NCBI GenBank assembly: GCA_933822405.4
Contig: CAKOGP040002003.1
Span: forward strand, 1 to 64,000
Source of the DNA: Cylindrotheca closterium
Lineage: Eukaryota > Bacillariophyta > Bacillariophyceae > Bacillariales > Bacillariaceae
Direction of reading: 5' to 3'
DNA: 64,000 nucleotides
The translations under genes were made by a program, and so were the position numbers. Positions 51,025 through 61,176 of the stretch are shown here, one piece after another. Numbering within the stretch: position 1 is the stretch's first letter; every line of letters starts with the position of its first letter. The notes beneath the pieces are model-generated. The model did no database searches. It was not told the DNA's origin and saw only the letters and a program-made list of their open reading frames with translations.

Positions 51025-52119
51025 ATGGTATACCAAACGTTTCCATTTCGTCTGTACAGCATCCTTGAAGAGTCTGCCAAAGACGAAGAGGAGTCTAGCA
51101 TCATATCGTGGACTCCATGTGGCAAGAGCTTTAAGATTCATGACCTCGATTCCTTTCAGGAGCGCATTTTGCCAAAGTACTTGCCCAAGCAAAACAAGTT
51201 CAAGTCATTCAAGCGACAGCTGCAGTACTATAGCTTCACAAACTATGGAGCCAATCTCTATGGGCATCCTTCGTTCCTAAGAGATGACAAGTCGCTTCTG
51301 TCTCAGATTGAACACAGAGCAATGAAGAAGACGAAGATGACCACTCTGGCTTCTTCCTCTTCTTCCAAGCCATCAAGCACAAACGATTCCAAAGCATCGG
51401 CCTGTGCTGATCTCTCGAAAGAAGATTTGAGTACTCCCAGTGCCACTGCTTCCACTACTGCTGCTACTTCAAGCTTGTATTCTGTGCGAGGTAGTAGTGG
51501 TAGTAGTGGTAGTAGCAGTGCTAGAAGTGCTACGATGGCTTCTATAATCGATGATACTTTGCGATCATCACAGTTTGCAGCAGCTTCCAGAATCCCCAGA
51601 GAAGCTGCTTCTCTTCACGACCAACTTCTGTTGTCGCTTGCGTCTCCCTTATTGCAAGGAGCAGGCCGCAACCTGGCTTCGCTACCGAGGAGCATGCTAA
51701 TGTCTGGAGGTATTAGTCAACCCTCTAGTACCACAGATGCTTTGCAGTCATCGCAAAGTTCATCCTCCAAGAAAGTAGAGGAGAACCTCCTATCCACCCT
51801 TATGGCTCAACAACTGCTACTACCATCCTCCTCCTCGTTGACATCACCTTTGAAATCGCAACAACTGCAGCAGCACCTATTGACACTCGAATTGGGGTAT
51901 CATGGATATCAACAACAACAGCAACAACAACAACAACAACAACGCATGATGATGAAGCAACAGCAAGATGAACTTCGGCTCATTCTCGCCTTGACGGGCA
52001 ATCCAAGTGCCGAACAACGAACTTTTGCTCAACAACAACAGCAGCACTTCCAGCAGCAACGAGAGAGTCTCGAGAAGTTGGCCCTCTTGAACGGAGCCCT
52101 ACATCAATATGGAGCATAG
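51025..52119 (+). CDS. HSF-type DNA-binding protein 1 of the cluster
   Basis: A 364-residue protein. Residues 3-103 form a heat-shock-factor DNA-binding domain: T-F-P-F-R-L-Y-S-I-L at helix 1, I-I-S-W-T-P-C-G-K-S-F-K-I-H, I-L-P-K-Y-L-P-K-Q-N-K-F-K-S-F-K-R-Q-L-Q-Y-Y-S-F (recognition helix) and G-H-P-S-F-L-R. The rest is Ser/Ala/Thr-rich with a polyglutamine stretch near 293-302; no clear HR-A/B trimerisation coiled coil is visible. It is expected to bind nGAAn-type repeats in the nucleus. It is the longest of five related genes on this strand. Its stop codon overlaps the start of a 12-bp tandem repeat. Confidence 0.92.
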   Translation: MVYQTFPFRLYSILEESAKDEEESSIISWTPCGKSFKIHDLDSFQERILPKYLPKQNKFKSFKRQLQYYSFTNYGANLYGHPSFLRDDKSLLSQIEHRAMKKTKMTTLASSSSSKPSSTNDSKASACADLSKEDLSTPSATASTTAATSSLYSVRGSSGSSGSSSARSATMASIIDDTLRSSQFAAASRIPREAASLHDQLLLSLASPLLQGAGRNLASLPRSMLMSGGISQPSSTTDALQSSQSSSSKKVEENLLSTLMAQQLLLPSSSSLTSPLKSQQLQQHLLTLELGYHGYQQQQQQQQQQQRMMMKQQQDELRLILALTGNPSAEQRTFAQQQQQHFQQQRESLEKLALLNGALHQYGA

Positions 52120-52226
52120 GTATAGCAATAGGTATAGCAATAGGTATAGCAATAGGTATAGCAGTAACAACAGCAGTAACAACAGCAGTAACAACGGCAG
52201 TAACAATACCGGTAGCAGTAACGATA
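52119..52226 (+). repeat. Two adjacent 12-bp tandem repeats after an HSF stop codon
   Basis: GGTATAGCAATA is repeated about four times from 52119, then AGTAACAACAGC-type units about four times to 52226. TACCGGTA lies at 52207-52214. The array sits in the expected 3' UTR. Confidence 0.9.
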
Positions 52227-53134
52227 GCAATATCATCGATTAAAAACACTACAGTAGATTCACAGGACCCCTATGACATAGTGGTGATGGTAATCATGGA
52301 ACATGCGAAAACGACTTATTGGTTCATTTCGAGCTCTTCATTTTGCTTTCGCAGAGCGCGTGTTCCGAAACGTCAACATGCATGGTAGTGCTCACCTTGG
52401 ACACAAATGTAGACCACCACCAGTTTCATTACCAGATATCAGTTGTCCGGCATCGACGTACAGGTGAAAGTATCAGTACACCCCCCTGTGAAAGGTAGGG
52501 CATAAGATTGACACCAAACGCCATTTTCGATGGCACAGAGTTGCCTTGCGAAGTTCTCGCATTATAAGTACGCTTCAGGCTGAAATACCCCACTTTCGCC
52601 ACCGTCTCACACAGATATCGTCTAAATCTTGAACAGTGAGGTCAAAGTACCAGTTTCCATCTCACATTGCTCGCGGTTATATATGTATCTTGCGATATAT
52701 CATGGCTATTCTGAGATGCTTTTTTGCATTTGCATTATCCTCCCTTGTTCGTAGAATATCTTTACTTGTTCAAACAGTACTAGACCACCGCACTTGTACG
52801 GTAGAGTGCGAATCCGAACCTCGCAAACGTGGCGAGAACTACATAGCCAAGTTAAGGAAGGGACATATTGATCATGGTGCGCAGTTTCGTGAGGTTCGTT
52901 GTTTGTTGACGCCAAAATGCCAACCAACGAAATTCTTTCTGTTTGGAACAAGAATGAATCCATTTTACTTATGGAGGGATCACGCGCAGACTATCAAAGA
53001 ATAGTTGCTGCTCAGTGGCTGAATATACAATGCAAGTGCATAGGACACAAAATAACAGTCGTTTCTATTTTCCACAATCCGGATTGCGCACGATCTCACA
53101 AAACTACAAAATCAAACAAAAATCAAACAACAAA
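52227..53134. other. Intergenic region within the HSF cluster
   Basis: About 0.9 kb. A 122-codon frame (52636-53004) has no recognisable feature and is not called. The last 80 bp are A-rich leader before the second HSF gene. Confidence 0.5.
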
Positions 53135-53905
53135 ATGGTCCAGCGCACTTTCCCCTTTCGTCTTCATGCCCTCCTGGATCAAACGTACGACTTGGACATA
53201 GATGGCGAGTCTGATATCATTTCCTGGACTCCAAGTGGAAAGACCTTCAAGATTCACAATGTCGAAGCCTTCAAATCGAAGATCCTTCCCAAATATTTTC
53301 CGAAACAGAGCCAGTATAAGTCCTTCAAACGACAGCTACAGTACTATGGCTTTTCAAACTTTGGCTGGGAACACTTTGGGCACCCATACTTCTTGAGAAG
53401 ACAAAGGGAGCTAGTAGCTCACTTGAGACACAAGAAGACTGCTCGCAATCAGGTCATTCTTGCAGAGCCTTCTTGCCCCACGCCGCCCACTCATCCGCTC
53501 ACGGCGAGTCTAAACGACTCCGAGCGTCAGAAGAAAGCTACAGACTTGCCTTTGAATCGCGAAGCACGTATCCAGCCACCGTCTTTGAGCGTCACGGCTC
53601 AACTGGGTGCTGATCCAGTGAAGCTTCAACAAGAACTCAGTACATTGGCATGCAACAGCAACATCTATGCTCTGCTGAATCAGCAAAGACTATTGGATTT
53701 GATGTTGACGACCTCAATGCCTCCGAGTCTAGCTTTGAGGTCAGCAGCAGGAGCCCAAAACCTAAATCTCTTTACCAACAACAACAACCACAGGCATCAG
53801 CAGATCGATTCACAAGATCTTCTCTGCCGCTCAAACAGACTTGCTGAATGGCAGCTTCGACTTGCGCTCTCCAACAGCGGCCAATTATCAGGCATGTTGT
53901 TGTAA
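53135..53905 (+). CDS. HSF-type DNA-binding protein 2 of the cluster
   Basis: The frame opens at 53015; the ATG at 53135 (M-V-Q-R-T-F-P-F-R-L-H) is preferred because all paralogues start just before T-F-P-F. This gives 256 residues. The HSF domain spans 4-105: I-I-S-W-T-P-S-G-K-T-F-K-I-H-N, I-L-P-K-Y-F-P-K-Q-S-Q-Y-K-S-F-K-R-Q-L-Q-Y-Y-G-F and G-H-P-Y-F-L-R-R. The C-terminal half is short, with leucine-rich helical pieces and an Asn run, and no clear activation domain. It is closely related to the other cluster members. Confidence 0.92.
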   Translation: MVQRTFPFRLHALLDQTYDLDIDGESDIISWTPSGKTFKIHNVEAFKSKILPKYFPKQSQYKSFKRQLQYYGFSNFGWEHFGHPYFLRRQRELVAHLRHKKTARNQVILAEPSCPTPPTHPLTASLNDSERQKKATDLPLNREARIQPPSLSVTAQLGADPVKLQQELSTLACNSNIYALLNQQRLLDLMLTTSMPPSLALRSAAGAQNLNLFTNNNNHRHQQIDSQDLLCRSNRLAEWQLRLALSNSGQLSGMLL

Positions 53906-54687
53906 ATCTACCGAAACTCCCCATTCGTGAGCAAGAACAGCAACAACAACACAGTTGAGAGTGTGACTCCAGGTGGACCAACGCACATCCTGATTAGGTG
54001 TGATAATAAATAGACAGCTAACATATTCGTCACATATCGTCTACCACCACGAACTCGTCAACTAAAATCCCGATATGCGCACCCACCATTTTGGTTGGTT
54101 GTCATGATGAATTTGGTTCCTGTGGTAATGCGACTATGCAGGAATGAGTTGGTCCCGGTTATCCTTTCCCCCCAATAATAGCTTGCGATAGTTGATACGG
54201 TATTCGGCATTATTGATGACATCCAACGTACTACAGTAGTGGTGAATGCTTTTCACTGCGACAAATACGAAACCGCAACCAGCTCGCTAGCCAGATGGTC
54301 GTTGTTTGACGTGCTCGCGATCGCTCATATCTTTCAAAGTAGTTGCAGTTAGTAGAGAACTGCAACGCAGTGGGTAGAGAACTGCAACCAAGGTGTTTCC
54401 AGCTGGTTTTGATTCGCCACAACAGGCCATTGGGTTGTCATAAAATAAAAGTGGTTACAACCACCAGGGGTGGCGCGTTCCGTTTCGCTGGGTTGACACA
54501 TACACCTACTGTATTATGCTTCGGACAAAAACGAAAACTGTACTTCAACAGTATGCGCTCCATTTCAGAATAGGTACCATACCAGGGTACTATAGCAGAA
54601 AGGGATGCGCCCAGCAATACGATGAGTCTAAACCCACACTTTTTCCTCCTCAAAACTCAGAGCACACACAGTACGATTAATGCAGAC
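53906..54687. other. Intergenic region within the HSF cluster
   Basis: About 0.8 kb. No supported gene. A GAGAACTGCAACCA-like motif appears twice around 54354-54390. Confidence 0.5.
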
Positions 54688-54725
54688 ATGCGGCCCCGAG
54701 AACCTTTCCCTTTCACCTTCACTCA
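54688..54725 (+). pseudogene. Frameshifted 5' end of HSF gene 3
   Basis: An ATG at 54688 is followed by a short frame ending at a TGA (54727-54729). The frame of the downstream HSF domain is open here from just after a TAA at 54678-54680 and reads R-T-F-P-F-H-L-H-S, the family's conserved first helix, but contains no ATG. A one-base loss (or two-base gain) between the ATG and this segment would explain it. Confidence 0.6.
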
Positions 54726-55433
54726 ATGATGGAATCAGCTCCTCTTGATCTGGACAGTCCCTACTGCGAGGCCAATACTGTCGCTTGGACTGCTTCGGGA
54801 AAGACTTTTCAGATTCACAATCTCGAAGCTTTCAAGGCCGACATTTTGCCAAAGTACTTCCCTAACCCGAAAAAGTACAGGTCCTTCACGCGCCAGCTAC
54901 AGTACTATAACTTTAAAAACTTTGGTAAGAATGAATTTGGACACCCGATGTTCATGAGGAACCGGAAGAAGCTTCTCCATCGCATCATGCACAAGACTGT
55001 CAAGCGCAAGTCACCACGATTACCACGTCCAACACAGCAGGAAGCATTTCCGATGATATCGCACCTTCGAAAAGGGAGAATGCTTGCGGAACATCATCAC
55101 AAGCTTGTATTCTCTACGCTTGCAACAATGCAAGAGTTTCTTCCAGATGGCAAACAAATGTTCGAGCAACCGTATTATGTGAGTCTTCACAGCCCTTTAA
55201 ATTCGCTCCACAATGTTCGAGAAGTCTGGTACACGCGCTCAATGCTGAAAGAAATGGTGTTCGCTGGCAATGCTTTAGACATTCCCAGTCCCAATTCGAT
55301 CAACCAGCAACTCGCAATACCGCAAACGGTAGGAATAGGATCCCTCGAAGGATATGCTTTGAAATGGCTGCAGCTCATCCAGGGCCTAGGTAGCAACGCC
55401 AGCAATCCATGGGATTTTCTACTGTGTCTCTAG
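54726..55433 (+). CDS. HSF-type DNA-binding protein 3 of the cluster, start possibly lost
   Basis: From the first in-frame ATG (54726) the protein has 235 residues and an HSF domain lacking its first helix: V-A-W-T-A-S-G-K-T-F-Q-I-H-N, I-L-P-K-Y-F-P-N-P-K-K-Y-R-S-F-T-R-Q-L-Q-Y-Y-N-F and G-H-P-M-F-M-R-N-R. The conserved R-T-F-P-F-H-L-H segment lies directly upstream in the same frame but without a start codon. Either the gene uses a non-AUG start, the assembly has an indel error, or it makes an N-truncated protein with weakened DNA binding. It is the most diverged of the five (Q-S-K replaced by N-P-K). Confidence 0.7.
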   Translation: MMESAPLDLDSPYCEANTVAWTASGKTFQIHNLEAFKADILPKYFPNPKKYRSFTRQLQYYNFKNFGKNEFGHPMFMRNRKKLLHRIMHKTVKRKSPRLPRPTQQEAFPMISHLRKGRMLAEHHHKLVFSTLATMQEFLPDGKQMFEQPYYVSLHSPLNSLHNVREVWYTRSMLKEMVFAGNALDIPSPNSINQQLAIPQTVGIGSLEGYALKWLQLIQGLGSNASNPWDFLLCL

Positions 55434-55601
55434 CACCTTGAAGAGGTGCCCATCACCTTGATACAATACCCACATACATGCTACTAAGTTTCGATTTGCG
55501 ATGAAATAGCTTCTTCCAGTAAACTAGAGAACCATTTGAATCGACAATGCTGATAGATACTTGCTCCCACCCAAGCCATCTTGCATTCAGCCTGCAGTGA
55601 G

Positions 55602-57137
55602 CTACAGTTCGATTCCAAATCTTCGAAGCCATGACGACTTTGGTTCTCGATGCACATTCAATTCGTGCTTGATAAGTCGATCACTGATTTTCAGCTTGCG
55701 AAGCGACCAAATTCCCTTGAGATTACCTCGAACGGCCAACAAGTTCTCCTTCATGAGCTGTTTGCGATTATCGTGGACCGTTTGGTTGACACTTTGAATC
55801 TTGGAGCGAAGGTGTTGGATATCTTGGTCAAATTGTGACTCTGAAGAAGAATCATCGGCCAATGTTGCCTGATCGTGAACCTTGATGGTATAGATCTCCG
55901 ACAAGAGCTCCTGTGCGCCGTGACGAAGCTTTGCATACTGCTGATTCAAAAAGGCCATGTCGGCTCGTTCAGAATTGTATCGATTGTAAATAACTTCAAA
56001 GTTTGTCCCTCTTGACTTTCCTTTGAAGAATTCAGCAAACTCATCTTCAATTTTTCCATGATTCAAATCCCAAACCACATAGACATAATCCATTTGATCC
56101 ATTAGATGTTCATAGAATGTACGATAGGCACAATCGTGATGATATTCATTTTGCCATCCCGGCATGTCCAAAAATACAAAGCCATCAAATTCTGAATTGG
56201 TATCGGCCACATCCAAGACATTCGGGAGCCCCTTGCCACAAACCTCGTGAGTGATTTGTTGCATGTGACCCATGAGTTGACAATTCTGTCTCCGTTGAAA
56301 ATCGTCACTCTGAATGGGACCATTGTAGGGAGAACCCATTGTGAGGCAAATGAATTTGTCCGTGGATGGTGCTGGGGCAATTTGCGAAGTAGAATAGTTG
56401 TGGCCCAGCAAGGAATTAATAATGGTTGTCTTGCCAGTGGACCAGGAGCCCGCAAAAGCGATCGTAATGGGGCCACCACAAAAGTTGGAACTCACGGATT
56501 GCGTCGTGTCAAGACCTTCCATGACATAGTTGTAGCGACAACAGACATCAGTAGCTTGGTTCTGACGATTGGATCCATTTGCCAATGTCTTTTCCTGAGA
56601 GTTCTGGTCGCGGCAATATCCAACTGGGGAGATGAATGGAATTACATGAAGAAACAGGAGCCACCCGTACAGGATGATCAGCAGCACGTGAATCCCATTT
56701 CGAAATGGTGGCTGTTCCCATTGATTTGAGGAATTTTTGTGCATAGGTCTCACTATAAAGAAACGCATCAGAGAGCCTTGAAACGGTCGCAGAGACGCAA
56801 TCGAATTTAATTCAGTCTTGACCTTATCATAATTGTTCTTCCAAGTTGATACGTGATAGAATCCCAAGAGAAGCCAGCATTGCACAAAGAAGATTTCATA
56901 CTGTTCAAGCAATAGGACCCGAGAGTAATGCAAATAAAAGATCCCTGACATGGCAATCACAATAGAAAATGTGTGAAATTTAGATTCCCAATTCGTTGAC
57001 ACGACCCAATGGATCAGGAACAAGCTATAAGACAGAATTCCTAGAAAGAAAATCAAGGCTCCATGGTCCCTGATGGCTTCAATGAAGGGTAATTTCACTA
57101 GCTGTCTCTCTAGAAGTTCTGTCACTGGCCCTGTCAT
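55602..57137 (-). CDS. Membrane-anchored dynamin/EHD-like P-loop GTPase
   Basis: The frame opens at 57248 inside an ATTG repeat, so the ATG at 57137 (M-T-G-P-V-T-E-L-L) is preferred, giving 511 residues. The N-terminal part has hydrophobic segments at about 26-46 (A-L-I-F-F-L-G-I-L-S-Y-S-L-F-L-I), 56-97 and 148-172. The GTPase domain follows: G1 G-S-W-S-T-G-K-T-T (230-238), G3 D-M-P-G (324-327) and a possible G4 around I-Y-N-R-Y-N, which departs from N-K-x-D. The C-terminal 110 residues are helical. Large membrane-anchored GTPases of this kind remodel membranes. Context gives no hint: it lies opposite to and within the HSF array. Confidence 0.75.
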   Translation of the reverse strand: MTGPVTELLERQLVKLPFIEAIRDHGALIFFLGILSYSLFLIHWVVSTNWESKFHTFSIVIAMSGIFYLHYSRVLLLEQYEIFFVQCWLLLGFYHVSTWKNNYDKVKTELNSIASLRPFQGSLMRFFIVRPMHKNSSNQWEQPPFRNGIHVLLIILYGWLLFLHVIPFISPVGYCRDQNSQEKTLANGSNRQNQATDVCCRYNYVMEGLDTTQSVSSNFCGGPITIAFAGSWSTGKTTIINSLLGHNYSTSQIAPAPSTDKFICLTMGSPYNGPIQSDDFQRRQNCQLMGHMQQITHEVCGKGLPNVLDVADTNSEFDGFVFLDMPGWQNEYHHDCAYRTFYEHLMDQMDYVYVVWDLNHGKIEDEFAEFFKGKSRGTNFEVIYNRYNSERADMAFLNQQYAKLRHGAQELLSEIYTIKVHDQATLADDSSSESQFDQDIQHLRSKIQSVNQTVHDNRKQLMKENLLAVRGNLKGIWSLRKLKISDRLIKHELNVHREPKSSWLRRFGIEL

Positions 57138-57679
57138 GAATGATATCTTGTGATGAGAATTATTATTATAATACACCTTTCGCAATTTTGCGGACCAGAT
57201 TATTGGCAGGCGGGCGCGCGGGTGTGATTGATTGATTGATTGATTCATTCGATCAAATCTAAAAATGCTACAGGTACCTTACTCTTGCCTGTGCTGTACA
57301 TGTTAGAAGTTGATAGTATTCTCGATGACCCTAGTTTGTGCTCAGAAAGAACCTCGCCACCAGGAACCTACTCGACGCGGGTACATCTGTCCACAAGTGC
57401 CTTTCCAGAAATAGAAACAACTCCACGGTTCGCTCAAACTTCGACACTTCGACTCGAAACGTCTATCGTCAGCAACATGATACCATCAAAATGTCTCAAG
57501 TGTTTATTGATGAAAAACGTGGCACGAGATACGCTCTAGTTATATTTTGACAGCGGATTTACTAAACGATGTCAAGGGGGTTCCCCTCCTGACAAGTACC
57601 ATGCGCACGTTCCGTAGCACAATATTCGTCTCACAATCTCCTCAAGCTCCAAAAAGTATCCAAAGCAAAACACTGAATC
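57138..57679. other. Divergent region between the GTPase and HSF gene 4
   Basis: About 0.54 kb with an ATTG repeat (about 57226-57250). Frames of 60-100 codons here lack features. The promoters of both flanking genes must lie here. Confidence 0.5.
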
Positions 57680-58450
57680 ATGGCATATCCTCGTACCTTT
57701 CCATTCCGCCTCCATGCCATCCTGGAACACATCTGTGACACACAGGATGTTGATGCTGAGGGCAGCATCGTCTCTTGGACTCCTACTGGGAAAAGTTTCA
57801 GGATTCACAACCTCGGCGCCTTCAAGAAATGCGTTTTGCCGAAGTACTTCCCAAAGCAGAGCAAGTACAAGTCTTTTCTCCGACAGCTGCAATATTATGG
57901 TTTTATCAACTATGGCTTCGGCCACTTTGGTCATCCCTTCTTCCTTCGACAGAACAAGGCGCTTTTGTCCCAGATCAAGCACAATAAGGCAAGCACCTCT
58001 GTTTCTGCTGCTGCGGCCGAAAAACGTAAAGATTATTTGCTACTACCAGAATCACCAACGCAAGGGGGCGCCAGAGAATCGTTGGACCGGTTCATCATCG
58101 AGGAAGTTACTGCTCGAGATGATGATGCCCAACACACGGTAAAATTCAATTCGAATGCCCTCACAATGTTGGCTTTGCCTCGGTTGCGGCATGCGGAAGT
58201 GTTGGCGCAGGTGAAACTCGGACTGGCGTCACTACAAAACGCTTCCCGGTCATCACATTTGAGCTTGGTCGACATTCAAGCTCTCAATCATTGGACAGTG
58301 AGATGCGGGCGACAAGAACTTGCCAGACAAGTCCTCCTATCGTCATTGACATCAAGTCCGTTGAGCCTGAACAACATGCTTGCAAGACGACAGGTTGACC
58401 TTGCGCTACTCAAACTAGGAACTGCCACCACCTTCCATCGACAGGACTAA
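57680..58450 (+). CDS. HSF-type DNA-binding protein 4 of the cluster
   Basis: A 256-residue protein. The HSF domain covers 4-106: R-T-F-P-F-R-L-H-A-I-L, I-V-S-W-T-P-T-G-K-S-F-R-I-H-N, V-L-P-K-Y-F-P-K-Q-S-K-Y-K-S-F-L-R-Q-L-Q-Y-Y-G-F and G-H-P-F-F-L-R-Q-N-K. The remainder is helical with leucine-rich pieces but no polyglutamine. The compact size and missing long activation tail match genes 2 and 5. Confidence 0.92.
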   Translation: MAYPRTFPFRLHAILEHICDTQDVDAEGSIVSWTPTGKSFRIHNLGAFKKCVLPKYFPKQSKYKSFLRQLQYYGFINYGFGHFGHPFFLRQNKALLSQIKHNKASTSVSAAAAEKRKDYLLLPESPTQGGARESLDRFIIEEVTARDDDAQHTVKFNSNALTMLALPRLRHAEVLAQVKLGLASLQNASRSSHLSLVDIQALNHWTVRCGRQELARQVLLSSLTSSPLSLNNMLARRQVDLALLKLGTATTFHRQD

Positions 58451-59012
58451 TAGACCAATAGCACGTTTTAGAAAGGAATACAACAAAGTTATAATAGTGC
58501 AAATTTACCAGGGAAACCACTTCTGTTTCTCAGCCTGAAAAACTTGATCCCGATGACGAATGCATCTGGGGTATACCATCCCTGTACATACAATATTCTC
58601 TGGTGGTACTTGTACACGTACCAGGCAAAGTGCTGAATGGAATGCTTGGTTCCAATAACTTGGGTACTGCCTCTATTATTACGCACTAAAACATGTATTG
58701 AAAGCGATTTATGGGGAGGAACGAGTGAGTGAGTGTTGTGTGTGAGTGAGTGTGGTGTATTTTATTATTAAAATAAATTTATCGTTTTTTTTATGTAGAC
58801 AACACGCAGAATGAGCGAAACACCGGTCACAAAAGTGGAGAAGTATGCTTCGAAGATGACACTCGTTCTTCATGCCGTTAAGAAGTTTCTCTCAACTCGT
58901 CTAGTAGAACATTTTCATTTATAGATTTGGTTTAACTTCAACTTGTGAGAAGTAAATGTAATAAAAAACGTCCATCTCATCTAATCTCACAATCAGAGAT
59001 ATCAATATCAGT
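58451..59012. other. Intergenic region
   Basis: About 0.56 kb with a GAGTGAGTGTGAGTGAGTG run (about 58722-58755). The last 40 bp match the region before HSF gene 5 and belong to the duplicated segment. Confidence 0.5.
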
Positions 59013-59755
59013 ATGACACAACACCTCTTCCCTGTTAGGCTGCATGCCCTACTGGATAAAGTCATGCAACTCCTACCTCAATGACGAAGCAAGGATCATT
59101 TCCTGGACTCGAGACGGGCAACAGATTCGTAATCCATGATTTAGGGGCCTTCAAGACTCCTCGTATCTTGCCAAAGTATACTTTCCGAAGCAAAGCAAGT
59201 ACAAGTCATACCGGCGTTAGCTCCAGTACTATGACTTCTCCAGCTATGGATCGAGTCGCTTTGGGCATCCGTTCTTTTTGAGAAAGAATACGGTTCTCTT
59301 GGCCCAAGTCAACCCAGAAGAACGGATACACAAAGCCAACTCTGCGCAATGAGCAGGTTCTAGCTTTACAAGAACGGCTGTCCCAAGAGATAGCGAGAGA
59401 ATCGGTTGACATGATGACCGCAGTCCTTTCCTGAAAGATGAGAAACGAACAACACGAAGCTGTAACTGAAATCAAGCAGACGCGTTAGGAACAACGCCAG
59501 TATCTCATTGGAACCAACACAAACTTTCAGGTCACTCCGCTGTCTGCATTATTGCAAGGTTCTCTCACTCCTTTTCGTCATTGCATCCTCAATGCCATTG
59601 AGCAAGAAATTTCGGCTTTGAGCAGCAGGCGCTCACTTCTGTCGAATCAGCTATGCGACAGAGCAGATGGATCTCACACTTTTCCAGCTTGCTCGCAATC
59701 AGAGCGTTGTACCCTCTTTCGATCTGCCGAGTATCTCGAGAGTTGAAGCAATCAT
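59013..59755 (+). pseudogene. HSF pseudogene (decayed copy of HSF gene 5)
   Basis: Nucleotide similarity to the gene at 61177 is high through its length, but the frame is broken. An extra base near 59059-59065 leads to a stop at 59082-59084. Other indels occur at about 59158 and 59181, a CAG codon has become TAG at 59217-59219, and a block coding the basic K-K-Q-T-K-K-S-G segment is missing near 59312. Further point stops follow (for example near 59432). The end matches the C-terminal Q-G-S-L-T-P-F-R-H-C and A-I-E-Q-E-I-S-A-L-S-S-R stretch. Confidence 0.9.
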
Positions 59756-61176
59756 GGGAGTACTGCATTCAACCTTTATGATAGGGCTTGTTGCTGCACT
59801 ATCCATTCTTTAAAACTTTCGCCTTAGCTATACTTTCATCTTGTTTTGTGGTTCCAAGAACGATATCCTCTCAATACAATCAATTGAAGAAGCTATAGCT
59901 TTCATCTCAACACCGGGCATTTAAAATAGCATGCTCGACAAGCCAGCAGTACTAGTACTATCATTCTTGGCCAGGATAAGGCTTGATACCGGGCTGAAGA
60001 AGGACCCACCTGGATTCCCAGGAATAGCAGATGCACCGGACGGTATCTGGCAATGAAGCATATGCCGCAGGCTAAGGAGTTTGCGTAGACCAGCAATATT
60101 ATGAATTAGCGTCTTTGTGTACTGGTAGGGTCCCGAGGACGGGACTCTACGCACTGCTAGAAATTTCACACAATTCTAACTGCATTTCGCTACTCAGTTT
60201 CAGCATCAGAGGTTTTACCGCTTACTAGTAATACCATCGATTGAAGTAGAAAATACCCATCATTCTATAGGTATTTAAATGCGATACCGCGATACCGCGC
60301 GGTACAGGTGATAGGTTCATTACCAGCTATTTAACCTGACTGAGAGAGTATGATTCACGAATGTCTCTAGCGTACAAGTAATAGTAAGACCTGATGATCC
60401 ATTTTATATCTGTCAACGCGCTCACTATTATTCATCTTTGTATTATCGCTTGTTTTCTCTTGAGAGAACTCTTTTCGTTGATACAATGGACATGGCAGTT
60501 TCACCCATGACTTGGCTGTCCTCTACTACTACTGAGCTTGTTAGAATCATCTCTCACCCGAAAGCTTCATTGTCTCTCCTACAAACTAGCCCCGAACTAG
60601 CCTCCGCATCTACGGCAGCGGCTGAATTGGAACCAGAAGTCGCAACTAAGGTAACAGTACCCACTGTATTAGGCCAAGTTCGGTTGCTTCCACCGGCAGC
60701 TAAGAGGTTCAATAAGTTCGATTGCCTCCACGTCAGCCACGTACGTGGGTGATGAAAATGTCTGTTTCTTACAAGTGACAGGTATAGTATCGCGTTTATT
60801 CATGAATAGTACCGGTAATGTGGTATACGGTACGTGAGTGTATTTGCGAGATCCCGCCCAATGCACATTTGCTTCGAAACGCTAATATAGAGGTTGTTCT
60901 ACATTTTATACATGCGTTCGGCACCGCGCCGCAAGAAGACGAATGAATCACATTCCACGACACATTTCGCAACGAATCAAAAAAATATCTTGTTTATTTT
61001 AATTATATGATAATATATATATATGTGCATGGGTCACGTGTAGGATTTTTGCTCCGCGGTTCTAACTATTTGAAGCATATTTTCCAATTATTGATTTTAC
61101 AGGTGAGAAGAGAGAAAACGCCCCATCATCCATCCATCCATCTCACAATAATCAGAGGTATAGTATCAATATTAGT
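59756..61176. other. Intergenic region
   Basis: About 1.4 kb. The start (to about 59945) still resembles the 3' flank of HSF gene 5. TACCGGTA is at 60810-60817. A 88-105-codon frame at 60438-60752 is not supported. Confidence 0.5.

Noticed and set aside
52636..53004. A 122-codon frame between HSF genes
   Set aside because: No similarity to HSF or to any family I recognise; no other support.
60438..60752. A 104-codon frame (or 88 codons from 60486) upstream of HSF gene 5
   Set aside because: Rich in Ala, Ser and Leu with an acidic patch, but no domain; could be a small gene, yet evidence is too thin.
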